A stretch of DNA of 64,000 bases, from positions 80,143 through 144,142 of the forward strand of contig NZ_NXEJ01000001.1 of the NCBI RefSeq assembly GCF_002915175.1, read 5' to 3'. The notes below the pieces were generated by a model, which saw nothing but the letters and a program-made list of their open reading frames with translations, had not been told where the DNA came from and did no database searches. A program made the translations under genes and the position numbers. Shown here in pieces: positions 18,183 to 29,760 of this stretch. Source of the DNA: Agrobacterium rosae (lineage in GTDB: Bacteria > Pseudomonadota > Alphaproteobacteria > Rhizobiales > Rhizobiaceae). The first letter of the stretch is position 1, and each line of letters begins with the position of its first letter.

Positions 18183-19382
18183 ATGCGGTCAGACTTGGAA
18201 AGAGCCCCGTTGAAGAAAAAAGACAATCGCCCGGGTGCCAAGCCGCGCGCGGGGCAGGAGCCTCGGCAAAGAAATGCCGCAAAATCGGTAAAGCAAAAAG
18301 ACGGCGCTCCTCGCAACCGCAATGCGGAATATGTACGCCCGGCTGCAAGTGCCGCCTCAAAGGCTCCCATCAAGTCAAATGTGAAGGACGTCGCCACTGC
18401 CAAGGTGAAGATCGCTCCACAGGAGACGGAGCAGGTTCCTCCTCGTCCGCTGAAGCAACGAACAGGCGCTATGCCGGCCGAGCAGGTTCCCGTCATTCTG
18501 GAATCTCTGGGCGCAGGTGATTTCCACCTGATTGACACCGGTAACGGGCTGAAGCTCGAGCAGTATGGCCAATACCGCATCGTGCGTCCGGAAGCGCAGG
18601 CGCTTTGGCGTCCAAGCCTGCCGGATCGCGTGTGGGAAAACGCAGACTCCATTTTCAGCGGCGATACCGATGAAGATGGCATGGGCCGCTGGCGTTTTCC
18701 GAAGGAACCGTTGGAAGAAACATGGCCGCTCTCTCTTCTGGGCGTTAATTTTCTCGGTCGTTTCACCGCTTTTCGCCATGTCGGCGTCTTCCCGGAGCAG
18801 ATCGTGCATTGGGAATGGCTGAAGCACACGATTGAAGCATCTGATCGGCCGCTGAAAGTCCTAAACCTGTTCGGCTACACCGGTGTTGCCTCGCTGGTGG
18901 CAGCAGCTGCTGGTGCAGAAGTGACCCATGTGGATGCTTCCAAGAAGGCGATCGGCTGGGCGCGGGAAAATCAGGCGCTGGCGGGCCTCGAAAATGCGCC
19001 GATCCGCTGGATTTGCGAAGATGCGATGAAGTTCATCCTGCGCGAAGAGCGACGTGGCAATACGTATGATATCATCCTTACCGATCCGCCGAAATTTGGG
19101 CGCGGCACACACGGTGAAGTGTGGGAGCTGTTCGATCATCTACCGCTGATGCTGGACGTCTGCCGTGATATCCTGTCGCCCAAGGCGCTCGGCCTCGTTC
19201 TGACGGCCTATTCCATCCGCGCCAGCTTCTATTCCATGCATGAATTGATGCGCGAAACCATGCGCGGCGCAGGTGGCGAGGTCGCATCCGGCGAGCTTGT
19301 CATCCGCGAAGCAGGCCTTGACGGCAAAACGCCGGGCCGCGTGCTCTCCACCTCTCTCTTCAGCCGCTGGGTGCCGAAATGA
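18183..19382 (+). CDS. Class I SAM-dependent (rRNA-type) methyltransferase
   Basis: A 399-residue protein. The first 90 residues are basic, low in complexity and Lys/Arg/Ala-rich, likely RNA-binding. The Rossmann methyltransferase core carries NLFGYTGVASL (motif I, SAM loop), VTHVDASKKAIGWA and the catalytic-type DPPKFGRG. It resembles the RlmI/RlmK group of rRNA cytosine/guanine methyltransferases. A TTG at 18210 preceded by GGAAAGAG would give the natural-looking start MKKKDNRPG, so the true N-terminus may be nine residues later. It overlaps the next gene by four bases. Confidence 0.85.
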   Translation: MRSDLERAPLKKKDNRPGAKPRAGQEPRQRNAAKSVKQKDGAPRNRNAEYVRPAASAASKAPIKSNVKDVATAKVKIAPQETEQVPPRPLKQRTGAMPAEQVPVILESLGAGDFHLIDTGNGLKLEQYGQYRIVRPEAQALWRPSLPDRVWENADSIFSGDTDEDGMGRWRFPKEPLEETWPLSLLGVNFLGRFTAFRHVGVFPEQIVHWEWLKHTIEASDRPLKVLNLFGYTGVASLVAAAAGAEVTHVDASKKAIGWARENQALAGLENAPIRWICEDAMKFILREERRGNTYDIILTDPPKFGRGTHGEVWELFDHLPLMLDVCRDILSPKALGLVLTAYSIRASFYSMHELMRETMRGAGGEVASGELVIREAGLDGKTPGRVLSTSLFSRWVPK

Positions 19383-20239
19383 TCGATGACCGACGTGAAA
19401 ACCGACCAGGCCGGGTAGGGCAGGTCAAAGAGGTCACCAGCCTTGCCAACCCCATCATCAAGGACATCAAGAACCTGACCCAGAAAAAGGGTCGGGAAGA
19501 AACCGGCACCTTCATGGCCGAAGGTCTGAAGCTGGTCATCGATGCGCTGGAATTGGGCTGGACGATCCGTACGCTGGTTTATGCCAAAAATGCCAAGGGC
19601 AAATCCCTGGTCGAACAGGTTGCGACAAAGACCGTCGCCTCTGGCGGTCTGGTTCTGGAAGTTACCGAAAAGATACTTTCCTCCATCACCCGCCGTGATA
19701 ATCCGCAAATGGTGGTGGGCATATTCGACCAGAAATGGACGCCGCTGAAGGACATTCAGCCGGAAAACGGTCAAACCTATATTGCACTCGACAGGGTGCG
19801 CGATCCCGGCAATCTCGGCACCATCATTCGCACGGCTGATGCGGCAGGTGCATCCGGCGTGATCCTCGTTGGCGATTGCACCGACCCGTTTTCGCTGGAA
19901 ACAGTGCGGGCCACCATGGGATCGGTTTTTGCCATACCTGTGGCACATGCGACCGTGGATGAGTTTCTGAGCTGGAAGAAATCAGCTGGCGTCAGCGTCG
20001 TCGCAACCCACCTTGCAGGCTCTGTGGACTACAGAACGATCGATTACAAAAAGAAGCCGACCGTGCTTTTAATGGGCAACGAGCAAGGCGGTCTGCCGCC
20101 AGAGCTTGCGTCGAAGGCCGATCAACTGGCCCGCATCCCACAACAAGGACGCGCAGACTCTCTCAATCTGGCGATCGCGACAGCCGTGATATTGTTTGAA
20201 GCCCGCCGCCATCTTCTCGAACTTGCACCGGTAAAATGA
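19379..20239 (+). CDS. TrmH/SpoU-family RNA 2'-O-ribose methyltransferase
   Basis: A 286-residue SPOUT enzyme that probably methylates a ribose in tRNA or rRNA. The N-terminal substrate-binding domain ([26 protein letters not shown]) precedes the knotted domain with the three SpoU motifs: [33 protein letters not shown] and [18 protein letters not shown]. The start overlaps the stop of the preceding methyltransferase (ATGA) and the end overlaps lspA by four bases, so the three are coupled. The modified nucleotide cannot be told from sequence alone. Confidence 0.92.
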   Translation: MIDDRRENRPGRVGQVKEVTSLANPIIKDIKNLTQKKGREETGTFMAEGLKLVIDALELGWTIRTLVYAKNAKGKSLVEQVATKTVASGGLVLEVTEKILSSITRRDNPQMVVGIFDQKWTPLKDIQPENGQTYIALDRVRDPGNLGTIIRTADAAGASGVILVGDCTDPFSLETVRATMGSVFAIPVAHATVDEFLSWKKSAGVSVVATHLAGSVDYRTIDYKKKPTVLLMGNEQGGLPPELASKADQLARIPQQGRADSLNLAIATAVILFEARRHLLELAPVK

Positions 20240-20727
20240 TGACGAAACCCGCATTGTTCTCGAGACCTATCCCGGCCGTTGCTCTCATCGTCATCGCGCT
20301 GATTATCGACCAGATCGTCAAGCTTCTGGTGGAAGCCTATCTGCCCTTGCAGGAGATGGTGCCAGTCATACCCTTCTGGGCGCTTTACCGCACCTATAAT
20401 CTGGGCGTCGCCTTCTCCATGCTGTCAGGCATGGAAGGCTGGTTCATCGTCACGATGCGTCTGGTAATCGTCGGTTTCGTCATCTGGCTGTGGCGCAAGA
20501 CGGATGCCGATCGCACCTTCGCACATCTTGGTTTCGCCCTGATCATCGCCGGTGCGGCCGGCAATATATTCGACCGGTTTCTCTACGGTCATGTGATCGA
20601 TTACATCCTGTTTCACACGGACACCTGGTCGTTTGCCGTTTTCAACTTGGCTGACTCGTTCATCACCATCGGTGCCGGTTGCGTCATTTTGGACGAAATA
20701 CTGCACGCAAGAACGAAGAAACGCTAA
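20236..20727 (+). CDS. lspA: Lipoprotein signal peptidase (signal peptidase II)
   Basis: Aspartyl protease in the inner membrane that cuts prolipoproteins before the lipidated Cys. The 163-residue product has four membrane segments. The catalytic aspartates lie in [19 protein letters not shown] and FNLADSFI, and the N-terminal IDQIVK motif is present. It is the last gene of the methyltransferase-lspA operon. Lnt, which acts later in lipoprotein maturation, is also in the window. Confidence 0.96.
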   Translation: MMTKPALFSRPIPAVALIVIALIIDQIVKLLVEAYLPLQEMVPVIPFWALYRTYNLGVAFSMLSGMEGWFIVTMRLVIVGFVIWLWRKTDADRTFAHLGFALIIAGAAGNIFDRFLYGHVIDYILFHTDTWSFAVFNLADSFITIGAGCVILDEILHARTKKR

Positions 20728-20782
20728 AAATTTAACGTTCGGACCAAGTCAATCAAAACGGCTGCCGTGTTAGCAGTCGTGT

Positions 20783-23029
20783 ATGAGCGAACTGGCGAAA
20801 CTGAATAACCGGCTTTCTGACGCGTTCGACCCGACCGATACGGCTGGTGTCACCGATGACACTCGGGGTAGGAGGAGCCGGAATGAGCCGTCAGCTCTGC
20901 CGTTTTACAACAGCCTTCTTCGCACCGTCACGCTGTTTACGGCAGGTTGCGGCTTTGCTTTCGCAAGCGCTGTGTATCTGGGCGGAAACGTCGCTCTTTA
21001 CATGGCGGCCTTATCCGTATCGATTTGCCTGTCCTGTGCGTTCTACATGATGTTTCGAGCCGCGGCGTTGCGTCAGGCGTCTCTGCGCGATGCAGAGGTT
21101 GTCGAGGCAAGGCAAATGCAGAATGCGGCCCTCGTGGCAGAGATGCACGAGGCCATGGGCGATATCGTTGTGACACGCGATATGAACCGGCGCATTCTTC
21201 ATGCCAATAGCACGTTTCGCGAAATGACGGGCTGCGGCGACCCGTATGGCAAGACATGCGAGGAAATCGGCATTGCGTTTCGTCCCGGCGACAAAGTGCA
21301 CAGCTATGATGTCGAGATCGCCACACCCTATGGCCAGCGGATTTTCACATGGCACGATGCGATCGCCCATGACGGAACCAGCAGCCGTTTGGTGATCAGC
21401 ACTATCGCCCGTGATGTGACCGACGAACGTGCCGCCATCGTCACCCGCGAAGATGCACGGTTGCGGGCGGAAAATGCCAATGCCGCCAAAGGCAGACTGC
21501 TGGCAACCGTCAGCCACGAAATCCGCCTGCCACTGTCGGGTATCCTGGGCATGAACCATCTGCTGTCGCAAACCCGTCTCACGCAGGAGCAGCGCAATTA
21601 TCTAGATGGCATGCGCCAGTCCGGCCAAGCGCTGGTGCAACTGGTCGAAGATCTATTGGACTTTTCCACAATGGAAGCAGGGCGGTTCAGGCTCAATCCA
21701 CGGGCGGAGAACTTGCGACAGTTGATCGAAAGCGTGGTGGAGATGCTGTCCCACCGCGCCCATGAAAAAGGGATCGAGATCGCCTCCATCTTTGCACCAG
21801 ATGTGCCTGACTATCTCGATTTCGATCCGGCTCGTCTGCGCCAGGTGCTGTTCAATCTCATCGGCAATGCGGTGAAATTTACAGCCAAGGGCGGCGTACT
21901 CGTGCGGGCATCCATGGCGGGCAGTGCACTGTCAATCGACGTAGATGATACCGGTCCCGGTATTAGCAAGTCTGAACAAGCACGCATCTTTGGTGAGTTC
22001 GAGCAGGCTGGTTCCACCTCGCAGCGCAGCGCAGGCACCGGGCTTGGTCTTGCCATATCCGCCCGCATCATCAGAGAATTTGGCGGTACTTTGTCCGTCG
22101 CTGGTAAGAAGGGCGTGGGCAGCACTTTCACGTTGACGTTCAAACCGACGTCTTCTTTGGTACCAGCCTTACCATCCAGCCGCATCGGCGCGCTCACTCA
22201 ATCAGATGTGTTGCTGCTTGCGCCACAGGGAATTGCCGCGACGGCAACATCGGATTTGATACGTCGTCTGGGCGGTACGTGCACTCATGTTTCAACACCA
22301 CGGCAACTCGAAGAACTGAAACGTCAGGCCTCCGGTGGATTGGACCATGTGACTGACATCATTGTCGATCACCGAGTAGCCGGGGCATTTCGTGACATGC
22401 TTCAGAACTGGTCGGAGATGCCGGATCGCGGCATACGGCACATTCTGCTCGTTAGTCCGGAGGAGCGCGCATCTCAGCCAAGCGATGGATTCGATGCCTG
22501 GCTGATCCGGCCATTGCGGGAAAAATCGCTGACGGATGTTCTGTGCGGTCGCTTGCGCGGGATGGAGCCGCGCAACGCCATCAACGACAATCATCACCCC
22601 GGATTTGGTTTCTCGTCTTTGCTGGATGAAACCTCACGGGAACTCGATGTGCTTGTCGCCGAGGACGATCCCGTCAACGCGCGGATTTTACGTGCCGTCA
22701 TGGAAAAGTCCGGATGCACGGTACGTGTAGTCGGCGATTTCAAGGCGCTTCGAGACGCCCTTTCGGATGAAGCGCGTTTGCCAGACCTCGTCATTTCCGA
22801 TCTTCATATGCCGGGTGGCAATGGCCTCGATATTCTTCCCAACCTCTGCCTAAAGCTTTCGACCAGCAAGATCCCGATGATTGTGTTGAGTGGCGATACG
22901 ACGCAAGAAACGCGGTCGATTTTGCTGAATGCAGGCATTGCCACGGTACTGGCAAAGCCTGCCGAACCCAAACGGTTGATCGAGGAGGTTCTTCGACTGT
23001 TTCCTCAAAAACGCATCGGTAGAGTTTAG
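20783..23029 (+). CDS. Hybrid sensor histidine kinase with a degenerate second receiver
   Basis: A 748-residue membrane kinase. Two membrane segments (about 45-66 and 70-92) come first, then a PAS-like region (about 120-220), HisKA with phosphorylated His245 in SHEIRLPLSG, HATPase_c with N (IGNAVKFT), G1 (DDTGPGI) and G2 (GTGLGLAIS) boxes, and a C-terminal receiver with Asp673 in SDLHMP and an acidic AEDD pocket. Between the ATPase and this receiver lies a receiver-like domain (about 475-595, VLLLAPQG ... IIVDHRVAG ... WLIRPL) without the acidic pocket, so probably a pseudo-receiver. No response regulator gene is next to it. Signal unknown. Confidence 0.88.
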   Translation: MSELAKLNNRLSDAFDPTDTAGVTDDTRGRRSRNEPSALPFYNSLLRTVTLFTAGCGFAFASAVYLGGNVALYMAALSVSICLSCAFYMMFRAAALRQASLRDAEVVEARQMQNAALVAEMHEAMGDIVVTRDMNRRILHANSTFREMTGCGDPYGKTCEEIGIAFRPGDKVHSYDVEIATPYGQRIFTWHDAIAHDGTSSRLVISTIARDVTDERAAIVTREDARLRAENANAAKGRLLATVSHEIRLPLSGILGMNHLLSQTRLTQEQRNYLDGMRQSGQALVQLVEDLLDFSTMEAGRFRLNPRAENLRQLIESVVEMLSHRAHEKGIEIASIFAPDVPDYLDFDPARLRQVLFNLIGNAVKFTAKGGVLVRASMAGSALSIDVDDTGPGISKSEQARIFGEFEQAGSTSQRSAGTGLGLAISARIIREFGGTLSVAGKKGVGSTFTLTFKPTSSLVPALPSSRIGALTQSDVLLLAPQGIAATATSDLIRRLGGTCTHVSTPRQLEELKRQASGGLDHVTDIIVDHRVAGAFRDMLQNWSEMPDRGIRHILLVSPEERASQPSDGFDAWLIRPLREKSLTDVLCGRLRGMEPRNAINDNHHPGFGFSSLLDETSRELDVLVAEDDPVNARILRAVMEKSGCTVRVVGDFKALRDALSDEARLPDLVISDLHMPGGNGLDILPNLCLKLSTSKIPMIVLSGDTTQETRSILLNAGIATVLAKPAEPKRLIEEVLRLFPQKRIGRV

Positions 23030-23127
23030 ATTTGATCCGCTGTTCGTTACGTTGCCTGCTGTCACTGTTCTGTCGTCAATAAGTGATTTATGACAGCCAG
23101 AAACCAACGGTGGTGGGGCGATTCTCC

Positions 23128-24009
23128 ATGGTCACGGAAATTCTCGAATACGATATTCGCGAGCGAAATGTCGCCTGCAATGTGCTTCCCGTTCCCCAAA
23201 AACGCAACGATGACGTCTTTGGTCGCATAGGCCCGCTGGAAACCCGGCTTGCCCGAAACGAGCGCGAAATCGACGCCGCGCAGAATGTCCGCTTCCGTGT
23301 TTTTGTCGAAGAGATGGGCGCACGCCTTCCGGCAGAGGCCATGCGCCGCAACCGCGATATCGATGCGTTCGACGCCGTGTGTGACCATCTTCTGGTGCTG
23401 GACAATTCCATCGAGGGTGATCCGGAAGACCAGATCGTCGGCACATACCGTTTGTTGCGGCAGGAAACAGCCTTTGCCAATAACGGTTTTTATTCGGCCA
23501 GCGAGTTCAATATCGAAGAGCTGATCAAGCGCCATCCAACGAAGCGCTTCATGGAATTGGGGCGGTCGTGCGTGCTACCGGAATATCGTACGAAAAGAAC
23601 GGTAGAACTCCTCTGGCAGGGCAATTGGGCCTATGCCGTCAGGCACCGCATGGACGCGATGATCGGCTGTGCGTCGTTTCCCGGTGTTCAGCCGGAAGCG
23701 CACGCACTGGCGCTTTCCTTCCTGCATCACACCTGCGGCGCAAAGGGCGACTGGGCAGCGTCTGCGCTACCGGAACTCTACTGCGAAATGGATATGATGC
23801 CATTGGAAGCGATCAATCCACGCCGTGCACTGTTTGCCATGCCACCGCTCATCAAGGGCTATATGCGTCTCGGTGCCATGTTTGGCTCCGGTGCGGTGAT
23901 TGATCACGCCTTCAATACCACGGATGTGCTGGTCATCCTTCCGGTGTCGTCGATTGCGGATCGCTACATCAATTATTACGGCGGTGAGGCTGAGCGCTTC
24001 AACGGCTGA
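23128..24009 (+). CDS. olsB: L-ornithine N(alpha)-acyltransferase OlsB
   Basis: GNAT-fold enzyme that transfers a 3-hydroxyacyl group from acyl carrier protein to ornithine, giving lyso-ornithine lipid, the first step of phosphate-free ornithine lipid synthesis. From the ATG at 23128 the product is 293 aa, close to the known rhizobial enzyme; the frame is open to 23083 without a better ribosome site. Conserved stretches include AQNVRFRVFVEEMGA, FMELGRSCVLPEYR and MIGCASFPGV. The partner olsA is about 12 kb downstream in this window, and mutS follows as in Sinorhizobium. Confidence 0.9.
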   Translation: MVTEILEYDIRERNVACNVLPVPQKRNDDVFGRIGPLETRLARNEREIDAAQNVRFRVFVEEMGARLPAEAMRRNRDIDAFDAVCDHLLVLDNSIEGDPEDQIVGTYRLLRQETAFANNGFYSASEFNIEELIKRHPTKRFMELGRSCVLPEYRTKRTVELLWQGNWAYAVRHRMDAMIGCASFPGVQPEAHALALSFLHHTCGAKGDWAASALPELYCEMDMMPLEAINPRRALFAMPPLIKGYMRLGAMFGSGAVIDHAFNTTDVLVILPVSSIADRYINYYGGEAERFNG

Positions 24010-24049
24010 GGGCGCCTAGAGCAAAGCTTCCTGTGGGCAGTAGGCCCTG

Positions 24050-26839
24050 ATGTGTTGTCCTGTCGGGGCGGGACCGTTAGTCTGGCAGTCGCTTCCCGCA
24101 ACACAAGCCGATATTGAAAAGCCATTGACGGACGTTCATTCCACTGCCTCGCTCATTTCGGAGGAGAGCCGCGCGTCGGCCACGCCGATGATGGAGCAAT
24201 ATATCGAGATCAAGGCAAACAATCCCGGTTCGCTGCTCTTCTATCGCATGGGCGATTTCTACGAGCTGTTCTTCGATGACGCAGCGGAGGCTTCTCGCGC
24301 GCTTGGTATCACGCTGACGAAACGCGGCCAGCATCTGGGACAGGACATCCCAATGTGTGGCGTACCCGTGCATGCGGCTGACGATTATCTGCAAAAGCTG
24401 ATCCTGCGCGGCTATCGCGTTGCGGTCTGCGAGCAGACCGAAGACCCGGCAGAGGCAAAAAAACGCGGCTCTAAATCCGTCGTGCGCCGAGATGTGGTGC
24501 GCCTTGTTACGCCCGGTACGCTGACGGAAGAAAAACTTCTGTCGCCGACGGAATCCAATTACCTGATGGCACTTGCCCGTATTCGTGGCAGTGCGGAAGC
24601 GCAATTTGCACTGGCCTGGATCGATATTTCCACCGGCGTTTTTCGTCTGGCCGAAACAACACTGACGCGACTTCTGGCCGATATCTGGCGCATCGATCCG
24701 CGTGAGCTGATCGTCGCCGACAGCCTGTTTCATGATGAGGAACTGAGGCCGGTCTTTGACATGCTGGGTCGGGTGGCTGTGCCACAGCCCGCTATTTTGT
24801 TCGACAGCGCTACGTCGGAGGGTCGCATTGCCCGGTATTTCGGCGTTTCGACGCTTGATGGTTTCGGTTCGTTCTCCCGCGTCGAACTGGCTGCCGCCGC
24901 TGCCGCGGTGGCCTATGTCGAAAAAACACAAATTGCCGAACGCCCGCCACTCGCTGCACCCGAGCGGGAGAGTGCGGCATCCACGCTGTTCATCGATCCG
25001 GCCACCAGAGCCAATCTTGAGTTGACCAAGACATTGTCGGGTGAACGGGATGGATCGCTGTTGCATTCCATCAACCGCACGCTCACCGGCGGTGGTGCGC
25101 GGCTGCTCGCAGAACGGCTGATGTCTCCGCTGACCGACGCGGATAGGATCAATGCGCGGCTGGATGCTGTCGCTTACCTGCTGGATGACGTCTCCCTCTC
25201 CGACGGGTTGCGGGATGCACTGAAACAGGTGGCGGATATGCCGCGCGCCCTGTCACGCCTTGCACTGGATCGTGGTGGGCCGCGTGATCTCGGCGCTATC
25301 AGACTCGGATTATATGCCGCCGCCAAGGTCGCGGAATTGCTGGATCAGGGATTGTTGCCGGACGAGTTGGCACAAGCACTTGCCGCCCTGAAAGCGCTAC
25401 CGGTCGAACTTGAAGCGATGTTGGGTGCGACGCTGGCTGAAGAATTGCCGTTGCTGAAACGCGATGGTTGCTTCGTGCGCGAGGGTTCCAACCTGGAGCT
25501 GGACGAGATACGGGCGCTGCGCGACCAATCCCGCCGGGTGATTGCCGGGCTGCAACTGCAATATTCCGAAGAAACGGGTATCAAGTCGCTGAAGATCAAG
25601 CACAACAATGTGCTGGGATATTTCATCGAGGTCACGGCGGGCAATGCCGATGTGATGATGGCGGATGCGCAGGCCAAAGCCCGCTTCATTCATCGCCAGA
25701 CCATGGCGGGCGCAATGCGCTTTACCACCACTGAACTGGCCGATCTGGAAAGCCGTATCGCCAATGCTGCCTCGCAAGCGCTGACGATAGAATTGCAGGC
25801 TTTTGCGCAGATGGTCGAGGCCGTCGTTTCGCATGCCGAAGCCATCAAGGCTGGAGCGTTCGCCCTTGCCGCTATCGATGTTGCCACAAGTCTGGCTTAC
25901 CTTGCGGCAGAACAGGCCTATTGCCGACCCGTCATCGATGGTTCGATGATGTTCGACATCAAGGGTGGACGACACCCGGTGGTGGAACAAGCGCTGCGCC
26001 GACAGTCCACTGGCCCCTTCATCGCCAATCATTGTGATCTTTCGGCGGTGAATGGCAACCGCAAAGGCGCTATCTGGCTGCTGACAGGCCCGAATATGGG
26101 CGGTAAATCAACCTTCCTGCGCCAGAATGCGCTGATTGCCATTCTCGGCCAGATCGGCTCCTTCGTTCCGGCTGAATCCGCGCATATCGGCATTGTCGAC
26201 CGTCTATTTTCGCGTGTCGGTGCATCGGACGATCTGGCGCGTGGCCGATCCACATTCATGGTGGAAATGGTGGAGACGGCGGCAATCCTCAATCAGGCAA
26301 CCGATCGCTCGCTGGTTATTCTGGACGAGATCGGCCGCGGCACGGCAACCTTCGATGGTCTTTCCATCGCTTGGGCAGCGGTGGAGCACCTGCATGAGGT
26401 TAACCGCTGCCGTGGTTTGTTCGCCACCCATTTCCACGAGCTAACGGTGCTGTCCGAAAAGCTGGGTCGCCTGTCCAACGCCACCATGAAGGTGCGCGAA
26501 TGGGAAGGCGACGTGATTTTCCTGCACGAGGTCGGTCCGGGGGCGGCAGATCGGTCCTACGGCATTCAGGTGGCAAAGCTTGCGGGCCTTCCGGCTTCTG
26601 TCGTTGAACGTGCGCGCGCCGTGTTGACCCAGCTTGAAGACGCAGACCGAAAAAATCCGGCAAGCCAGTTGATCGATGATCTACCGCTGTTTCAAGTGGC
26701 GGTGCGGCGCGAGGAAAGCAGACCACAGGGCAATTCCAAGGTGGACGAGGCGTTGAAAGCGCTCAACCCGGATGAAATGACACCCCGTGAGGCATTGGAC
26801 GCGCTTTACGCGCTCAAGAAACAACTTGGCAAGGCTTAA
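24050..26839 (+). CDS. mutS: DNA mismatch repair protein MutS
   Basis: Mismatch-recognition ATPase. The mismatch-probing Phe-x-Glu is in MGDFYELFF near residue 70, followed by the connector, lever and clamp domains. The C-terminal ATPase has Walker [11 protein letters not shown], the signature STFMVEMVE and Walker [12 protein letters not shown], then the dimerising helix-turn-helix. From 24050 the product is 929 aa with a poorly conserved N-terminal stretch of about 45 residues. A TTG at 24125 or GTG at 24137 could be the real start. It lies between olsB and glnD. Confidence 0.96.
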   Translation: MCCPVGAGPLVWQSLPATQADIEKPLTDVHSTASLISEESRASATPMMEQYIEIKANNPGSLLFYRMGDFYELFFDDAAEASRALGITLTKRGQHLGQDIPMCGVPVHAADDYLQKLILRGYRVAVCEQTEDPAEAKKRGSKSVVRRDVVRLVTPGTLTEEKLLSPTESNYLMALARIRGSAEAQFALAWIDISTGVFRLAETTLTRLLADIWRIDPRELIVADSLFHDEELRPVFDMLGRVAVPQPAILFDSATSEGRIARYFGVSTLDGFGSFSRVELAAAAAAVAYVEKTQIAERPPLAAPERESAASTLFIDPATRANLELTKTLSGERDGSLLHSINRTLTGGGARLLAERLMSPLTDADRINARLDAVAYLLDDVSLSDGLRDALKQVADMPRALSRLALDRGGPRDLGAIRLGLYAAAKVAELLDQGLLPDELAQALAALKALPVELEAMLGATLAEELPLLKRDGCFVREGSNLELDEIRALRDQSRRVIAGLQLQYSEETGIKSLKIKHNNVLGYFIEVTAGNADVMMADAQAKARFIHRQTMAGAMRFTTTELADLESRIANAASQALTIELQAFAQMVEAVVSHAEAIKAGAFALAAIDVATSLAYLAAEQAYCRPVIDGSMMFDIKGGRHPVVEQALRRQSTGPFIANHCDLSAVNGNRKGAIWLLTGPNMGGKSTFLRQNALIAILGQIGSFVPAESAHIGIVDRLFSRVGASDDLARGRSTFMVEMVETAAILNQATDRSLVILDEIGRGTATFDGLSIAWAAVEHLHEVNRCRGLFATHFHELTVLSEKLGRLSNATMKVREWEGDVIFLHEVGPGAADRSYGIQVAKLAGLPASVVERARAVLTQLEDADRKNPASQLIDDLPLFQVAVRREESRPQGNSKVDEALKALNPDEMTPREALDALYALKKQLGKA

Positions 26840-26879
26840 GACTTAGAGTGCCTGTCCATCACGATTAAAAATCGCTATA

Positions 26880-26902
26880 GGGCTATGCCGAAAGCATAGC
26901 CC
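26880..26902. other. Nine-bp hairpin directly before glnD
   Basis: GGGCTATGC at 26880-26888 pairs perfectly with GCATAGCCC at 26894-26902 around CGAAA. It lies 40 bp after the mutS stop and 23 bp before the chosen glnD start. No T-run follows. It may mark the end of the mutS transcript or influence glnD translation. Confidence 0.5.
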
Positions 26903-26925
26903 GTATGAAATGGATATCGGCATCA

Positions 26926-29754
26926 ATGGCCACGAAAGACCTGGATTTTTCCGCGATACTGGATGTTGCTGCACTGAAACATGAGTGCGAACTCGTCTTT
27001 CAGGGCGATGGGCAGCGCGTCGCTGATGTACGCTCAGACCTGTTGCCAATTTTCAAGAAGGCCAGCGCCCAAGGCCGTGAAAGAGCCCGTGAACTTTTGG
27101 ACACGGAAGGCGGTGGCATCGACTGCGCCCGTCGCATTTCCTGGCTTCAGGACCGTTTGATCGAAGTGCTTTTTGATCTGGCCTGCCAATATGTCTACCC
27201 GAACGACGCCCCGAAAATTGCGATTACGGCGGTTGGCGGTTATGGGCGTGGCACATTGGCACCGGGATCGGATATCGACCTGCTCTTCCTGCTTCCGCCC
27301 AAGAGCACGCCAGAAATGAACAAGGCCATCGAGTTCGTGCTCTATATTTTGTGGGATATCGGTTTCAAGGTTGGTCACGCCACCCGCACGGTTGATGAAT
27401 GCATTCGTCTTTCCAAGGCCGACATGACCATCCGCACCTCCATTCTGGAAATGCGCGCCATTTGTGGTACGCAGGCGCTTGCCGATGAGCTGGAGCGTCG
27501 CTTCGAGACGGAGGTCGTCACCAATAGTGGCCCGGAATTCATTGCAGCCAAGCTTGCCGAGCGCGATCAGCGCCATCGCAAGGCCGGCGATACGCGTTAT
27601 CTGGTCGAGCCGAACGTGAAAGAAGGCAAGGGTGGTCTGCGCGACCTCCACACGCTGTTCTGGATTGCCAAATATTACTATCATGTGCGCGACACGGCGG
27701 AGCTGGTGAAGCTCGGTGTGCTGTCAAAGCGTGAGCTGAAGCTGTGCGAAAAGGCTGACGATTTTCTCTGGACGGTGCGATGCCAGATGCACTTTATCAC
27801 TGGTAAGGCTGAGGAGCGGCTGTCCTTCGACATTCAGCGCGAAATCGCCGCCTCACTGAATTACCAGCCGCGCCCAGGCCTTTCAGCCGTCGAGCGCTTC
27901 ATGAAGCACTACTTCCTCGTCGCTAAGGATGTTGGTGACCTGACTCGTATCCTGTGTGCGGCACTCGAGGATAAACAGGCGAAGGACGTGCCGGGTCTGT
28001 CCGGTGTGTTCAGCCGGTTTGCCCATCGGCTTCGCAAAATTCCGGGCTCCGACGAGTTCGTGGAGGATCGTGGCCGCATTGCGCTGGCCAATGCAGATGT
28101 GTTTCGCACCGATCCGGTCAGCATCATCAGGCTGTTTCATGTGGCCGATATCAACAATCTGGAACTGCACCCGGATGCGCTGCGCGTCGTCAGCCGTTCG
28201 CTGGCTTTGATCAACCACGAACTTCGCGACAATGAAGAAGCGAACCGGTTGTTTCTGGCGATCCTGACCTCGCGGCGCGATCCGGCGTTGACGTTGCGGC
28301 GCATGAACGAAGCGGGCGTTCTGGGCAAGTTCATCCCGGAATTCGGTAAGATCGTCGCGATGATGCAGTTCAATATGTATCACCACTATACCGTCGACGA
28401 GCATCTCATTCGATCCGTTGCGGTACTGGCTGAAATCGACAAGGGACAGGCCGTCGATACCCATCCGCTGGTCAACCGGTTGATGCCCGGTATCGAGGAC
28501 CGCGACGTTCTTTACGTGGCGGTGCTGTTGCACGATGTGGCCAAGGGCCGTCAGGAAGATCATTCCATCGCCGGTGCGCGCGTGGCGCGCAAGCTTTGCC
28601 AACGGTTCCGGCTAAGCAGCAAGCAGACCGAAACGGTCTTCTGGCTGATCGAGCAACATTTGTTGATGTCCATGGTGGCGCAGACCCGTGACCTGCATGA
28701 CCGGAAGACGATCACGGATTTTGCCGACAAGGTGCAGTCCATGGAGCGGCTGAAAATGCTGCTCATCCTCACCGTCTGCGACATCAGGGCCGTGGGGCCG
28801 GATGTGTGGAACGGCTGGAAGGGCCAGTTGTTGCGCACACTCTACTACGAAACCGAACTTCTACTGTCGGGTGGTTTCTCGGAAACCTCTCGCAAGGAAC
28901 GCGCCAAGATCGCCCGTCAGGCGCTTTATGATGCGTTGACGGACTGGGGCCAAAAGGCACGGCGCAAATATTCCGGTCTGCATTACGAGCCTTACCTGTT
29001 GTCTGTCGATCTTCAGGATCAGATCCGCCACACACGGTTCCTGCGCGAAACGGACAAGCAGGAACAGGCGATGTCCACCATGGTGCGCACGCATTCCTTC
29101 CACGCCATAACGGAAATCACCGTTCTGGCACCGGACCATCCCCGCCTGCTGTCCATCATCACGGGTGCCTGTGCGGCGGCTGGTGCCAACATCGCCGATG
29201 CGCAGATTTTCACCACCTCGGACGGTCGGGCGCTTGATACGATTCTCATCAACCGTGAATTTCCAATTGATGAAGACGAGACGCGGCGTGCCAACACCAT
29301 CGGCAAGATGATCGAAGAGGTCTTGGCGGGCAAAAAGCGCATCCCGGAAATCATCGCCACGCGTACCAAGGGTCGTAAGAAAAGCAAGACCTTCAACATT
29401 CCGCCATCCGTCACCATTTCGAACGGACTTTCCAACAAGTTCACCGTCATCGAGGTTGAATGCCTCGACCGTACGGGCCTGCTGGCGGACATGACGGCGG
29501 TGCTGGCCGATCTTTCGCTCGACATCACCTCCGCTCGCATCACCACCTTCGGCGAAAAAGTCATCGATACCTTCTATGTCACCGACCTTTTCGGCCAGAA
29601 GGTCATGACCGAAAACCGGCAGGCGAGCATCGCCTCGCGCCTCAAAGCAGTCATGGCCGAGCAGGAGGATGAATTGCGAGATCGCATGCCATCCGGCATC
29701 ATCGCTCATCCAGATGTCGCGGCGCTCGCCCCTGCACGAACGGCGAAGGCGTAA
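26926..29754 (+). CDS. glnD: Bifunctional PII uridylyltransferase / uridylyl-removing enzyme
   Basis: Senses glutamine and modifies PII proteins (GlnB/GlnK). The product is about 942 aa. The nucleotidyltransferase domain has [19 protein letters not shown] with the catalytic DxD. The HD domain for deuridylylation has [14 protein letters not shown]. Two ACT domains at the C-terminus ([15 protein letters not shown] and [15 protein letters not shown]) bind glutamine. An ATG at 26905 is in frame but only two bases beyond a hairpin; the ATG at 26926 (MATKDLDF) resembles relatives and is preferred. Followed by murJ after 6 bp. Confidence 0.95.
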   Translation: MATKDLDFSAILDVAALKHECELVFQGDGQRVADVRSDLLPIFKKASAQGRERARELLDTEGGGIDCARRISWLQDRLIEVLFDLACQYVYPNDAPKIAITAVGGYGRGTLAPGSDIDLLFLLPPKSTPEMNKAIEFVLYILWDIGFKVGHATRTVDECIRLSKADMTIRTSILEMRAICGTQALADELERRFETEVVTNSGPEFIAAKLAERDQRHRKAGDTRYLVEPNVKEGKGGLRDLHTLFWIAKYYYHVRDTAELVKLGVLSKRELKLCEKADDFLWTVRCQMHFITGKAEERLSFDIQREIAASLNYQPRPGLSAVERFMKHYFLVAKDVGDLTRILCAALEDKQAKDVPGLSGVFSRFAHRLRKIPGSDEFVEDRGRIALANADVFRTDPVSIIRLFHVADINNLELHPDALRVVSRSLALINHELRDNEEANRLFLAILTSRRDPALTLRRMNEAGVLGKFIPEFGKIVAMMQFNMYHHYTVDEHLIRSVAVLAEIDKGQAVDTHPLVNRLMPGIEDRDVLYVAVLLHDVAKGRQEDHSIAGARVARKLCQRFRLSSKQTETVFWLIEQHLLMSMVAQTRDLHDRKTITDFADKVQSMERLKMLLILTVCDIRAVGPDVWNGWKGQLLRTLYYETELLLSGGFSETSRKERAKIARQALYDALTDWGQKARRKYSGLHYEPYLLSVDLQDQIRHTRFLRETDKQEQAMSTMVRTHSFHAITEITVLAPDHPRLLSIITGACAAAGANIADAQIFTTSDGRALDTILINREFPIDEDETRRANTIGKMIEEVLAGKKRIPEIIATRTKGRKKSKTFNIPPSVTISNGLSNKFTVIEVECLDRTGLLADMTAVLADLSLDITSARITTFGEKVIDTFYVTDLFGQKVMTENRQASIASRLKAVMAEQEDELRDRMPSGIIAHPDVAALAPARTAKA

Positions 29755-29760
29755 ATCTCC

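Noticed and set aside
24077..25066. 329-codon frame opposite mutS
   Set aside because: Shadow of mutS; no plausible protein.
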